DNA of 64,000 bases from Acidobacteriota bacterium (GTDB lineage: Bacteria; Acidobacteriota; Terriglobia; Bryobacterales; UBA6623). How positions within the stretch are numbered: the first letter of the stretch is position 1; the number at the start of each line of letters is the position of its first letter. The stretch lies in assembly GCA_027592785.1 (NCBI GenBank), contig JAQCLD010000004.1, forward strand, positions 21,798-85,797, in the 5' to 3' direction. The translations under genes and the position numbers were made by a program. Positions 25,338-32,482 of this stretch are shown piece by piece. The notes under the pieces were generated by a model that had not been told where the DNA came from, searched no databases, and was given only the letters and a program-made list of their open reading frames with translations.

Positions 25338-25697
25338 CTAGTTCGTAGCCGCGCGGCTGAAGAGCGTTTCAAAGTCCGTGCGCTGCTCCGGCTCAAGAAC
25401 TTCGAGAATGCGGCCTCGCCCGGTCTGCTGGATCTGCTTGACGCGCATCAGCAGCTCGGCCTCTTCCATGATGCACTCGTCCAAGATGGTCTGGACGCGC
25501 TCGCGCTGCGAGTCATTTAACCGAAGCTGCTTAGCCATCTCGTCCAGCGCCGCATGCGAATCCTCTTGGTAGTCGATGCTGATCACCGGCGGAGTATGCA
25601 TCTTCAGTTCATAGACGTGCATTCCCATCGCGCCCGAGGCCACGCCGATTGCGAAGACCGCGGCGATGAATCCAAATGCTCGTCCGTGGGTATTCAT
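25338..25697 (-). CDS. Spy/CpxP-like periplasmic protein
   Basis: A 119-aa protein with one N-terminal membrane helix or signal anchor (FIAAVFAIGVASGAMGM) and a helical periplasmic region with the repeating LTxxQ-like pattern (LRLNDSQRERVQTILDE, LEPEQRTDFETLF) of Spy/CpxP and heavy-metal resistance sensors (CnrX-like). The context, downstream of an ECF sigma and its anti-sigma factor, fits an envelope-stress chaperone or sensor. Metal-ligand residues of CnrX are not obvious. 15 bases separate it from the anti-sigma gene. Confidence 0.65.
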   Translation of the reverse strand: MNTHGRAFGFIAAVFAIGVASGAMGMHVYELKMHTPPVISIDYQEDSHAALDEMAKQLRLNDSQRERVQTILDECIMEEAELLMRVKQIQQTGRGRILEVLEPEQRTDFETLFSRAATN

Positions 25698-25712
25698 TCA
25701 ATAAATACCTCT

Positions 25713-26201
25713 TTACTGTGCGGAAGCCAACAGCGTCAGCATCGAATCACGATTGGCTTCAAGGTTGTAGCCCATGCGGACGTCATACTGCTGAGGCGGC
25801 TGCTGTTTCAAAATGCTGTCGGCTAGTTCCACGCTCTGCGCCGTCGTATCGTCGTGGAAGACCGCTACCGAGCCCAACATCACCATCCACATCATGGCGG
25901 CGAAGGCGAAGCGGCGAACCATGACCGGCTGCAGCAGGAACGCCCAAAACGATTCGCCTCGCTCGGCGTCAATCCGCTGTTTGACACGGTAATAGAAACC
26001 TGGCGCCGGCTCAACATCCTCGCTGGGGTCAACGCGGAACGTGTTGAACAAGTCCGACGTCTCTTGCAGCAGAGCCAGTTGGGCCACAGCTTCTGAATCC
26101 GCGGCCAAGCGCCTCTCGAACTCGACAAGGTCTTGCTCGTTGAGGCGGCCGTCCAAGTAGTCTTCTAGGTGCTCTCGTAGAAATGAATCCATGGTGATCA
26201 C
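25713..26201 (-). CDS. Probable anti-sigma factor, membrane-anchored
   Basis: A 162-aa protein. The N-terminal segment LREHLEDYLDGRLNEQDLVEFERRL resembles the helical anti-sigma domain of RsiW/RskA-type proteins but lacks the HxxxCxxC zinc motif. A single membrane helix lies near residues 90-110 (FAFAAMMWMVMLGSVAVF), and the remaining 50 residues would be periplasmic. It overlaps the ECF sigma gene by four bases, which is the usual arrangement of a sigma factor and its inhibitor. Release of the sigma factor would need proteolysis or a periplasmic signal. Confidence 0.7.
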   Translation of the reverse strand: MITMDSFLREHLEDYLDGRLNEQDLVEFERRLAADSEAVAQLALLQETSDLFNTFRVDPSEDVEPAPGFYYRVKQRIDAERGESFWAFLLQPVMVRRFAFAAMMWMVMLGSVAVFHDDTTAQSVELADSILKQQPPQQYDVRMGYNLEANRDSMLTLLASAQ

Positions 26202-26848
26202 GCCGGCGCTCGGTCTAGCTTCTGCGCAGCCAGTACCAGTTTCTGGCGGGCCCGAAATAATTTTACCTTGATCGTATTGGCATTGATGCCGGTCAATTCA
26301 GAAAGCTCTTCTACGGTCAATCCTTCGACCTCTTTCTGGATCAACAACATCCGTTCTTCTTCACTGACGCGCTCCAACAGCTTCATCAAGTACTGCCGCT
26401 TCTCGGTGGCCGTGTCGATGGCCATGCCGCGATCGGTAGACAGGTGAGTATTCTCGATCGACCGTTGGTCATCTTCACCGAGGTCCGCCTCGTAGACCAG
26501 CTTGCGAAACTTCTTCTTGCGCAAGTAATCGTAGCATTCGTTCACCGTAATCTTGTAGACCCAGGTGAGCAAAGAGGATCGAAAATCGAAGCCCTTCAAC
26601 GAGGTGAAGATCTTGGCGAAAACTTGTTGCGAAATGTCTTCGGCGTCGTTGCGTCGACGAAGGATGCCGAAGATGATCGAAAATACCTTGGATTGGTAGC
26701 GCTCGACGAGCTGCTGGAAAGCAAACTCGTCGCCTTTTTGCGCACGGCGAATAATCGCCGCCTCAGCGCTGTCCTGGTAAGCCACCTTCCCTCTCGTTGG
26801 AGTGCCGGTCGCGGCCGAAGCCGGCATGATTGCGGTCATTGTTGCCAT
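26198..26848 (-). CDS. ECF (RpoE-like) RNA polymerase sigma factor
   Basis: A 216-aa extracytoplasmic-function sigma factor. Region 2 includes FQQLVERYQSKVFSIIFGIL and NDAEDISQQVFAKIF (about residues 43-80), followed by LLTWVYKITVNECYDYLRK; region 4 is EERMLLIQKEVEGLTVEELSELTGINANTIKVKLFRARQ. The first 25 residues (rich in Ala, Thr, Pro) are an unusual extension with three in-frame ATG codons, so the true start may be downstream of 26848. It is followed by an anti-sigma gene overlapping by four bases. The likely autoregulated promoter is annotated separately. Confidence 0.9.
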   Translation of the reverse strand: MATMTAIMPASAATGTPTRGKVAYQDSAEAAIIRRAQKGDEFAFQQLVERYQSKVFSIIFGILRRRNDAEDISQQVFAKIFTSLKGFDFRSSLLTWVYKITVNECYDYLRKKKFRKLVYEADLGEDDQRSIENTHLSTDRGMAIDTATEKRQYLMKLLERVSEEERMLLIQKEVEGLTVEELSELTGINANTIKVKLFRARQKLVLAAQKLDRAPA

Positions 26849-26857
26849 CGCAATCAG

Positions 26858-26886
26858 TGAGACGGACGCCAGCGTCCCGTGGTTCC
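26858..26886 (-). promoter_or_regulatory. Candidate ECF-type promoter with palindrome in the spacer
   Basis: On the minus strand GGAACC, 17 bases, then GTCTCA resembles the ECF promoter pattern (GGAAC and GTCT-like). The spacer holds a perfect inverted repeat GGACGC-TG-GCGTCC (26864-26877). The -10 element ends nine bases before the annotated ATG, so the transcript would be nearly leaderless or translation starts at one of the later ATGs. Confidence 0.4.
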
Positions 26887-27102
26887 AAAATTCTCATCTC
26901 ACTTAACTTATTGAAACCGAACGCTTTCCGTCGATCCAACCGTGGAGGCCGCGATACGCCATCCGCCGCTTCGGAACGTGATTACAGCAACGCTCTAGTT
27001 TACACGCTAGCCGGCTTGGGGACCGCAAACGACCGTACCTGTCCGTGCGCTAAAGATTTGCGGCCCAACTCCGCCGTGGGGTAGCATGCGACGTACGTCT
27101 AC

Positions 27103-28467
27103 ATGGCCGAACCAACCTACCTCGATCCTTATAAGCGAACTCACGAGCACATTGAAGAACCTCCGATAGCGTTCGGCGAGATCCTAAAGCGCATCGGGCC
27201 GGGCATGATCCTGGCGGCGTCGATCGTCGGCTCGGGCGAACTTATTGCCACCACAGTATTGGGCGCCGAAGTCGGCTACACGCTGCTCTGGTTGATCATC
27301 GTCAGCTGCCTGATCAAGATCGTCGTCCAAAACGAACTAGGCCGTTATTCGATCGCCACCGGCGAGACCACGCTCGAAGCGTTCGACCGGCTGCCCGGCC
27401 CACGCTGGAAAGTTTCGTGGATGGTCTGGTGTTGGTTTGTGATGGTCGTGGCAACGTTGATGCAGATCGGGGCCATGATGGGCGGCATTGGCGAAGTCCT
27501 CAACCGGCAATTCGCCGAGATCCCGATCAATGCCTGGGTATGGATCCTCAACTTCTTAACGGTGGGGCTGCTCATCGGCGGAAGGTATGCGGTGGTCGAG
27601 CGCGTCGCTACGGTTCTTGTGGTGTTTTTCACTGTGATGACGGTGGGCTGCACAGCGATCTTGTTCATGCTGCCTGAGTACTTCGCCATCGCCGACGTAG
27701 TCGGTGGATTATCGTTCCATCTTCCGGACAGCGGCATTGCCACGGCGGTCGCCGCGTTCGGCATTACCGGCGTGGGCGGCACCGAGTTGGTGATGTATCC
27801 CTATTGGTGCATCGAGAAGGGCTACGCCCGTTATACGGGGCCCCGTGACGAATCGCCGGAATGGAAACGGCGCGCTCACGGCTGGGTGCGGGTGATGGGC
27901 GTCGACGTGATCTCGTCGATGATCGTCTACACCTTCGCGACGATCGCCTTCTACTTGCTCGGCGCTGGCGTGTTGAATGGCATGGGACTGGTGCCGGCCG
28001 GTTCACAGATGGTCGATACGTTGTCGAACCTCTACACACAGACGCTGGGAATGTGGTCGCTGCCGATCTTCTTGGTCGGAGCTGTTGCCGTTTTATACTC
28101 CACCGTCTTTTCATCAACGGCGGCACACTGCCGCGTGTTCGCGGACTTCGTGGGTATGGTGGGCATCTACGACCGGCGCAACTATGCGCTGCGGCTGAAG
28201 ATGATTCGGATCTTCGTTGTTATTTTGCTATTCGTGCCTTCGGTCTATTTCATGGTCGTGGGCGATCCCGTGCGTATGGTGAGGATCGGCGGCATCGCGC
28301 AGGCCTTCATGCTGCCTGTCATCGGCTTTGCCGCAGTGTACTTGCGTTACAAACACATGCCCTCATCGATCCTGCCGAAGGGCTGGGTGACGCTAGCACT
28401 GTGGATCAGCGCCAGCGTGATGGCCGTGATGCTGGGCTATTCGATCATCCAGCGGCTGTTCGGCTAA
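27103..28467 (+). CDS. Nramp-related divalent metal transporter lacking the canonical DPGN motif
   Basis: A 454-aa inner-membrane protein with about 11 hydrophobic helices. It aligns with the Nramp/MntH family through ILKRIGPGMILAASIVGSG and GYTLLWLIIVSCLIKIVVQNELGR, then SIATGET. The family metal-binding DPGN in helix 1 is replaced by GSGE, and the helix 6 MPHN region reads ELVMYPYW, so it belongs to a divergent branch whose cargo may not be manganese or iron. It converges on the feoB operon with a four-base overlap of the 3' ends. No DtxR-type operator is seen upstream of this gene. Confidence 0.82.
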   Translation: MAEPTYLDPYKRTHEHIEEPPIAFGEILKRIGPGMILAASIVGSGELIATTVLGAEVGYTLLWLIIVSCLIKIVVQNELGRYSIATGETTLEAFDRLPGPRWKVSWMVWCWFVMVVATLMQIGAMMGGIGEVLNRQFAEIPINAWVWILNFLTVGLLIGGRYAVVERVATVLVVFFTVMTVGCTAILFMLPEYFAIADVVGGLSFHLPDSGIATAVAAFGITGVGGTELVMYPYWCIEKGYARYTGPRDESPEWKRRAHGWVRVMGVDVISSMIVYTFATIAFYLLGAGVLNGMGLVPAGSQMVDTLSNLYTQTLGMWSLPIFLVGAVAVLYSTVFSSTAAHCRVFADFVGMVGIYDRRNYALRLKMIRIFVVILLFVPSVYFMVVGDPVRMVRIGGIAQAFMLPVIGFAAVYLRYKHMPSSILPKGWVTLALWISASVMAVMLGYSIIQRLFG

Positions 28468-29858
28468 GCAACGAGCCGCCAGACGGCGGCAACGACAAAG
28501 CAGACCACGAAGGCTATGGCGAGCGGCAGCAATGCCCCGATCGTCGTCCAACGGGCGCTGCGCGTCTCTTTCCAAATCGTCAGGATCGTTGTCGCGCAAG
28601 GGTTGTGCAGCAACGAGAACAGCATGAGCGACACGGCGGTCAGCAACGTCCAGCCATGCTCATCGACGAGGATCCTGCGAATGTCGTCGTAGGAGGTCGG
28701 CTCGGTCATCATACCCACGCCGAGGTAGGCCATCATCATCGTGGGTACGACAATTTCATTCGCTGGAATGGCAATGATGTAGGCCAGGATGATGACACCG
28801 TCGAGGCCCAAGGCCCAGCCAAAGGGCTCCAAGAAGTCCACCGAGTGCTGAGCCAAACTGGCGTCGCCCCAAGTGACGTTTGCCAAGATCCAAATTACCG
28901 CGCCGGCAGGAGCCGCCGTTAGGATGGCCCGCCACAACACGAAAAGGGTGCGGTCTATCAACGACGTGTACAGAATGCGCAGGATGCTCGGTCGCCGGTA
29001 GGGCGGCAGTTCCAAGGTGAACGCGGAAGCCTCGCCCTGTAGCACGGTCTTGGAGAGCACCCAGGAGACGATCAAGGTCATGATCACACCCAAGAGCACC
29101 ACGCCGACAACGGCGCCCGCTGCCGCCACCGCGGCGAAGGCCGGAGGGAAGGCGGCCCCAACGAAAATGACGGCCAGCATGATCAGTGTTGGATAGCGCC
29201 CATTGCAGGGGACAAAGTTATTGGTGAGAATGGCAATCAACCGTTCGCGCGGAGAGTCGATCACTCGTGTGGCGATGACTCCGGCGGCGTTGCAGCCAAA
29301 ACCCATGGCCATGGTCAGAGCCTGCTTGCCGTGGGCCCCGGCCTTGCGGAACAGCCAGTCCATGTTGAAGGCGACGCGCGGCAGATAGCCGAGGTCTTCG
29401 AGGATGGTGAAAACCGGGAAGAAGATCGCCATGGGCGGCAGCATGACGCTGATGACCCAGGCGAGCCCGCGATAAACGCCGTGCCAGATAAAGCCCGTCA
29501 GCCACCAGGGCGCGCCCAGTGCGTCAAACCAGCCGGCTGCGAGGTCCTCAAAGGAGAACAGCAAGCTGGCCAACATCGCCGAGGGCACGTTCGCGCCAAG
29601 GATCGTCAGATAGAAAATGCAGGACAGAATCAGCAGCATGATCGGCAGACCGAAGATCTGCGACGTCACTACCCTGTCGATTCGTTGGTCCAGGTCCCAG
29701 TTCTGCGAGCCGCGGCCTTTGACGGCGCGGTCAACGATAATGCTGGACTGTTCGTAAAGCGCCGCGACCATGTCGTCGCGAACGGTTGCGCCGAGCTGTC
29801 GCCGCAAACCGTCGGCACGATCGAGAACGGATTGCGGCGTGGTCGCAGAGGCGCTCAC
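28464..29858 (-). CDS. feoB: FeoB channel (membrane) subunit, separate polypeptide
   Basis: I start this at GTG 29858 (VSASATTPQSVLDRADG), which overlaps the TGA of the GTPase ORF (GTGA); the track's 29996 start lies inside that gene in another frame. The 464-aa product is the FeoB membrane half: an N-terminal helical segment (DQRIDRVVTSQIFGLPI), two Gate domains and FeoB-C, with the conserved cysteines GFGCNAAG, NNFVPCNGRYPT and HNPCATTILTIW. It should form the ferrous iron path in the inner membrane. In most bacteria this is fused to the GTPase. Last gene of the operon. Confidence 0.9.
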   Translation of the reverse strand: MSASATTPQSVLDRADGLRRQLGATVRDDMVAALYEQSSIIVDRAVKGRGSQNWDLDQRIDRVVTSQIFGLPIMLLILSCIFYLTILGANVPSAMLASLLFSFEDLAAGWFDALGAPWWLTGFIWHGVYRGLAWVISVMLPPMAIFFPVFTILEDLGYLPRVAFNMDWLFRKAGAHGKQALTMAMGFGCNAAGVIATRVIDSPRERLIAILTNNFVPCNGRYPTLIMLAVIFVGAAFPPAFAAVAAAGAVVGVVLLGVIMTLIVSWVLSKTVLQGEASAFTLELPPYRRPSILRILYTSLIDRTLFVLWRAILTAAPAGAVIWILANVTWGDASLAQHSVDFLEPFGWALGLDGVIILAYIIAIPANEIVVPTMMMAYLGVGMMTEPTSYDDIRRILVDEHGWTLLTAVSLMLFSLLHNPCATTILTIWKETRSARWTTIGALLPLAIAFVVCFVVAAVWRLVA

Positions 29859-30679
29859 TGCGAACCCTGCAAAGCCACCAAGCGGCTGTGCCCCTCTGCC
29901 GATGCGGACTGGGAAGCTTGCATCCCGTTGAGTTCGCCCGCAATGAGCGCTTGGCGGACCCGATGATCGCCGTCCAACAGACGCATTGCGACCCAACGGG
30001 CGTTGGGCAGGCCGGGCGCGAGTTCCTCGATCATCGGGACTAACTCTTCGACGGCGACACGCACCTTGTCGGGAGGAGCGGGGCGAAACGGCTGGGTGAC
30101 GATCGCGCCGCTGACGACGTCGGCAACGGTTTGTACAAGATGAGGTAAGCCTTCTTTGGTGCGGGCTACGGTGGGAACCGCCGGCACGCCGAGGTCGCGC
30201 GAGAGACTGCGCACGTCGACAGTTAAGCCCTTACGCTTGGCTTCGTCCATGAGGTTGACGCAGATGACGACCTTGTCGGTGATCTCTAGTACCTGCATGG
30301 CTAAGTTGAGATTGCGCTCCAAGGCGGTTGCGTCGACGACGACGATGGTGCAGTCAGGCTGCCCGAACAGCAGAAAGTTGCGGGCGACCTCTTCGTCCTG
30401 CGACGCCGACAGCAGTGAGTACGTCCCGGGCAGGTCGACGAGCTTGTAGCGCTTGCCGCCGAAACCGTAGGCTCCCTCGGCGCGGGTAACCGTCTTGCCG
30501 GTCCAGTTGCCGACGTGTTGGTTGAGGCCGGTGAGCGCGTTGAAGACCGAGGATTTGCCGGTGTTCGGATTGCCGGCAAGAGCAATTAGGTAATCGGTAT
30601 TGGCAAGCGAAACGCCCATCTGCGCTAGTTGCGCGTGTGCTGGGCAGGCCTCGCAATCGTGTCCTGTGGGGTTACTCAC
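29855..30679 (-). CDS. feoB: FeoB GTPase subunit, separate polypeptide
   Basis: The start is GTG 30679 (VSNPTGHDCEACPAHAQ), overlapping the TGA of the DtxR-FeoA gene, instead of the track's 31174. The 274-aa protein has a short Cys-containing N-terminus, then a G domain: G1 GNPNTGKSS, G2 region GNWTGKTV, G3 DLPGTYSL, G4 NLMDE and the G5-like ARTKEG, followed by the helical GDI-like region ending RLVALQGSQ. It stops where the usual FeoB continues into the channel; the channel gene begins at the overlapping GTG. The clean four-base overlap argues for a genuine split gene with coupled translation, not a frameshift. Confidence 0.9.
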   Translation of the reverse strand: MSNPTGHDCEACPAHAQLAQMGVSLANTDYLIALAGNPNTGKSSVFNALTGLNQHVGNWTGKTVTRAEGAYGFGGKRYKLVDLPGTYSLLSASQDEEVARNFLLFGQPDCTIVVVDATALERNLNLAMQVLEITDKVVICVNLMDEAKRKGLTVDVRSLSRDLGVPAVPTVARTKEGLPHLVQTVADVVSGAIVTQPFRPAPPDKVRVAVEELVPMIEELAPGLPNARWVAMRLLDGDHRVRQALIAGELNGMQASQSASAEGHSRLVALQGSQ

Positions 30680-31728
30680 GCTGCCACTCCTTCTCGGTCG
30701 GCGGCGGGGGCCAACGGTCTTACCCAGATCAAACGCGCCTGCTCGGCGCGCAACGCAATTGTCGTGTCGCGGATGCGAAAGGCTCGCGGATCGCCGAACG
30801 TATTGTCGAGTACCACAGACACTTTGGCGCCAGGTGTGAGTCCGAGGTCCATGAGTCGTCTGCGGCTGAAGCCGCGACAGGCGTCGTCGATCTCCACGAC
30901 TTCGGCGACAACGCCCTTGTTGAGGTCGGCCAAGGACGTCGCTACGCGTGGAAGACTCTGCCCGACTTCGGTCGGATGAACGTGAATATTCGCGGCCACG
31001 GCTGGAGCGAGGCGATGTTCGTTGACGCCGTCGCTGATCACCAAGCGTTCCTCGTCCTGATCGAGGATGCGGACGATCATGCCGGGCCGCAGTCCGGCGG
31101 CTAGAATTTGCTGAAACACCACGGTGGGTTCGTCTTCCATGTGGACGATGCGAGCCGACTTGTCCGAAGGCCACTCGGCGAGCGACACGGCGTGCAACTG
31201 TTCGAGATGCCCATCCCGGGTGGGGATGGGATCGCCGTGCGGATCGCTCTGCGGATGTCCCAGATGGGCATCGAGCTCGTCCAAGTAGTCAGCTGACAGA
31301 CCATGCTCGGCCTTCTCGGCAGCCTGGTGCAGTTTGTCGAGCGGCAAGCCGGCATCGTCGGCGAGATAGCGTTCCCAAAGGCGATGGGCGCGAACGACGT
31401 GCAGGGCGAGCTGTTCTCCTTTGGCGGTAAGCCCAAAGCCGCCCGGAGCCACATGCAGGAGTCCACGCTTTTGCATGTCGGTGCACAGTTGCAACACGGT
31501 CGTCGGTGAGGCGTGCATGGCGCCGGAAAGAGATTCCAACGTGGCCGCTTTGCCGCGCTGCTCCCAGGAGAGGACGTGTTTGAGGGCGTCCTCGACAAGC
31601 TCGCGCCGCAAGCGGTCGCGGCGTGACGACAAAAGCGCTGCAAGGCCGACTCGCGGCCAATAAACCAGAGCCACCACGGTCGCCAGGACGAGCCAAGGCA
31701 TGGGTGAATCAATCATCAGCGCTGCCAT
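30676..31728 (-). CDS. Membrane-anchored DtxR-like regulator fused to FeoA
   Basis: A 350-aa fusion. Residues about 10-30 form a membrane helix (PWLVLATVVALVYWPRVGL). A DtxR-type winged helix follows (about 45-105, EDALKHVLSWEQRG, SPTTVLQLCTDMQKRGLL) and a metal-binding/dimerisation domain (HRLWERYLADDAGL, DPHGDPIPTRDG). A first SH3/FeoA-like domain (about 180-255, VFQQILAAGLRPGMIVRIL) corresponds to DtxR domain 3, and a second, FeoA proper, ends the protein (RRRLMDLGLTPGAKVSVV). It overlaps dtxR upstream by 20 bases (or 8 if ATG 31716 is used) and feoB downstream by four. It may tether FeoA to FeoB at the membrane, with or without DNA binding. Confidence 0.85.
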   Translation of the reverse strand: MAALMIDSPMPWLVLATVVALVYWPRVGLAALLSSRRDRLRRELVEDALKHVLSWEQRGKAATLESLSGAMHASPTTVLQLCTDMQKRGLLHVAPGGFGLTAKGEQLALHVVRAHRLWERYLADDAGLPLDKLHQAAEKAEHGLSADYLDELDAHLGHPQSDPHGDPIPTRDGHLEQLHAVSLAEWPSDKSARIVHMEDEPTVVFQQILAAGLRPGMIVRILDQDEERLVISDGVNEHRLAPAVAANIHVHPTEVGQSLPRVATSLADLNKGVVAEVVEIDDACRGFSRRRLMDLGLTPGAKVSVVLDNTFGDPRAFRIRDTTIALRAEQARLIWVRPLAPAADREGVAA

Positions 31729-32395
31729 CCTTGGTGGACATCGTCACTTGAATCTCGGCGCATACTTTGACGCCCAACGCGTGCACCTTCTCATCGCTGC
31801 CGACTTGCAGCATGAGCGGACCGTCAAATGGACCTTTCTCCACCAGGCGCAAGCCCACGCCGGGGCGGATGCCTAAGGACGACAGGTAGCGAAGGATCTC
31901 GGGATCACGGTCGGAGACGCACAGTACCAGCGCGGAGTAGCCGACAGGCAGCTCGAGCAACCCTTGTTGGGAGCGCTCGGGTATCGTGCCGTCCTTTCGC
32001 GGAATGAGGTGTCCGTGAGGATCTTCAATGGGATCGCCCAGTTGCTCGGCAATACGGTCTTCAAAGCGTTCGGAGATGGCGTGCTCGAGCTTCTCGGCCT
32101 CGTCGTGGACTTCGTCCCAGCGGTATCCCAGCGAGTCGTGGAGAAATTTCTCAAGGAGACGATGGTGTCGAATGATCTCGAGCGCGCGCTTGCGGCCGCG
32201 GCCGGTTAGCTTGGCGCCTTGATGCTTTTCGTAGGCGATCCACGGCTGGTCTTTCTCTGAAAGCTTCTTGAGCATCCCCGTGACCGAGGCGGGGGCGATC
32301 TCGAGATGTTTGGCGATGGAGGCCGTACTGGCGCGGCCACCGTCTTCTTCCAACTCGTAGATTGTTTTGAGATAGTCGTCGATTGCCTCAGTCAC
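31709..32395 (-). CDS. DtxR family metal-dependent transcriptional regulator
   Basis: A 228-aa three-domain regulator. The N-terminal helix-turn-helix is ASIAKHLEIAPASVTGMLKKL (about 22-42); the metal/dimerisation domain contains RHHRLLEKFLHDSLGYRWDEVHDEAEKLEHAIS, with the His and Glu ligands of the MntR/IdeR group, and DPHGHLIPRKDG; the C-terminal SH3-like domain reads LSSLGIRPGVGLRLVEKG. It heads the feo operon, and a palindromic DtxR-type operator lies 22 bases upstream of its start, so autoregulation by Fe(II) or Mn(II) is likely. Confidence 0.93.
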   Translation of the reverse strand: MTEAIDDYLKTIYELEEDGGRASTASIAKHLEIAPASVTGMLKKLSEKDQPWIAYEKHQGAKLTGRGRKRALEIIRHHRLLEKFLHDSLGYRWDEVHDEAEKLEHAISERFEDRIAEQLGDPIEDPHGHLIPRKDGTIPERSQQGLLELPVGYSALVLCVSDRDPEILRYLSSLGIRPGVGLRLVEKGPFDGPLMLQVGSDEKVHALGVKVCAEIQVTMSTKDGSADD

Positions 32396-32416
32396 GACCG
32401 GGTCCCCCGCTGCTGA

Positions 32417-32437
32417 TAATTAGGCATACCTAAATTA
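32417..32437. promoter_or_regulatory. DtxR-type palindromic operator upstream of the feo operon
   Basis: TAATTAGGCATACCTAAATTA contains perfect arms TTAGG and CCTAA around CATA, extended by A/T-rich flanks. It resembles the known operators of DtxR, IdeR, SirR and MntR (TTAGG...CCTAA type). It sits 22 bases before the dtxR start, where bound repressor would block the promoter. Confidence 0.75.
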
Positions 32438-32482
32438 CAGTCTAGGACGTGCTGGAGGGCCGGTCAAGAGAATTCAACGACT

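Noticed and set aside
26970-27003. ECF-like promoter GGAAC ... TCTAG before the Nramp-like gene
   Set aside because: The spacing is two bases shorter than the usual pattern and the gene is about 100 bases downstream; too weak to list.
27861-28922. 353-aa plus-strand ORF opposite feoB
   Set aside because: It overlaps the Nramp and FeoB genes and is rich in Arg, His and Gln, the signature of an antisense shadow.
29859-29996. N-terminal extension of the FeoB channel ORF
   Set aside because: It is the out-of-frame shadow of the GTPase gene; GTG 29858 is the coupled start.
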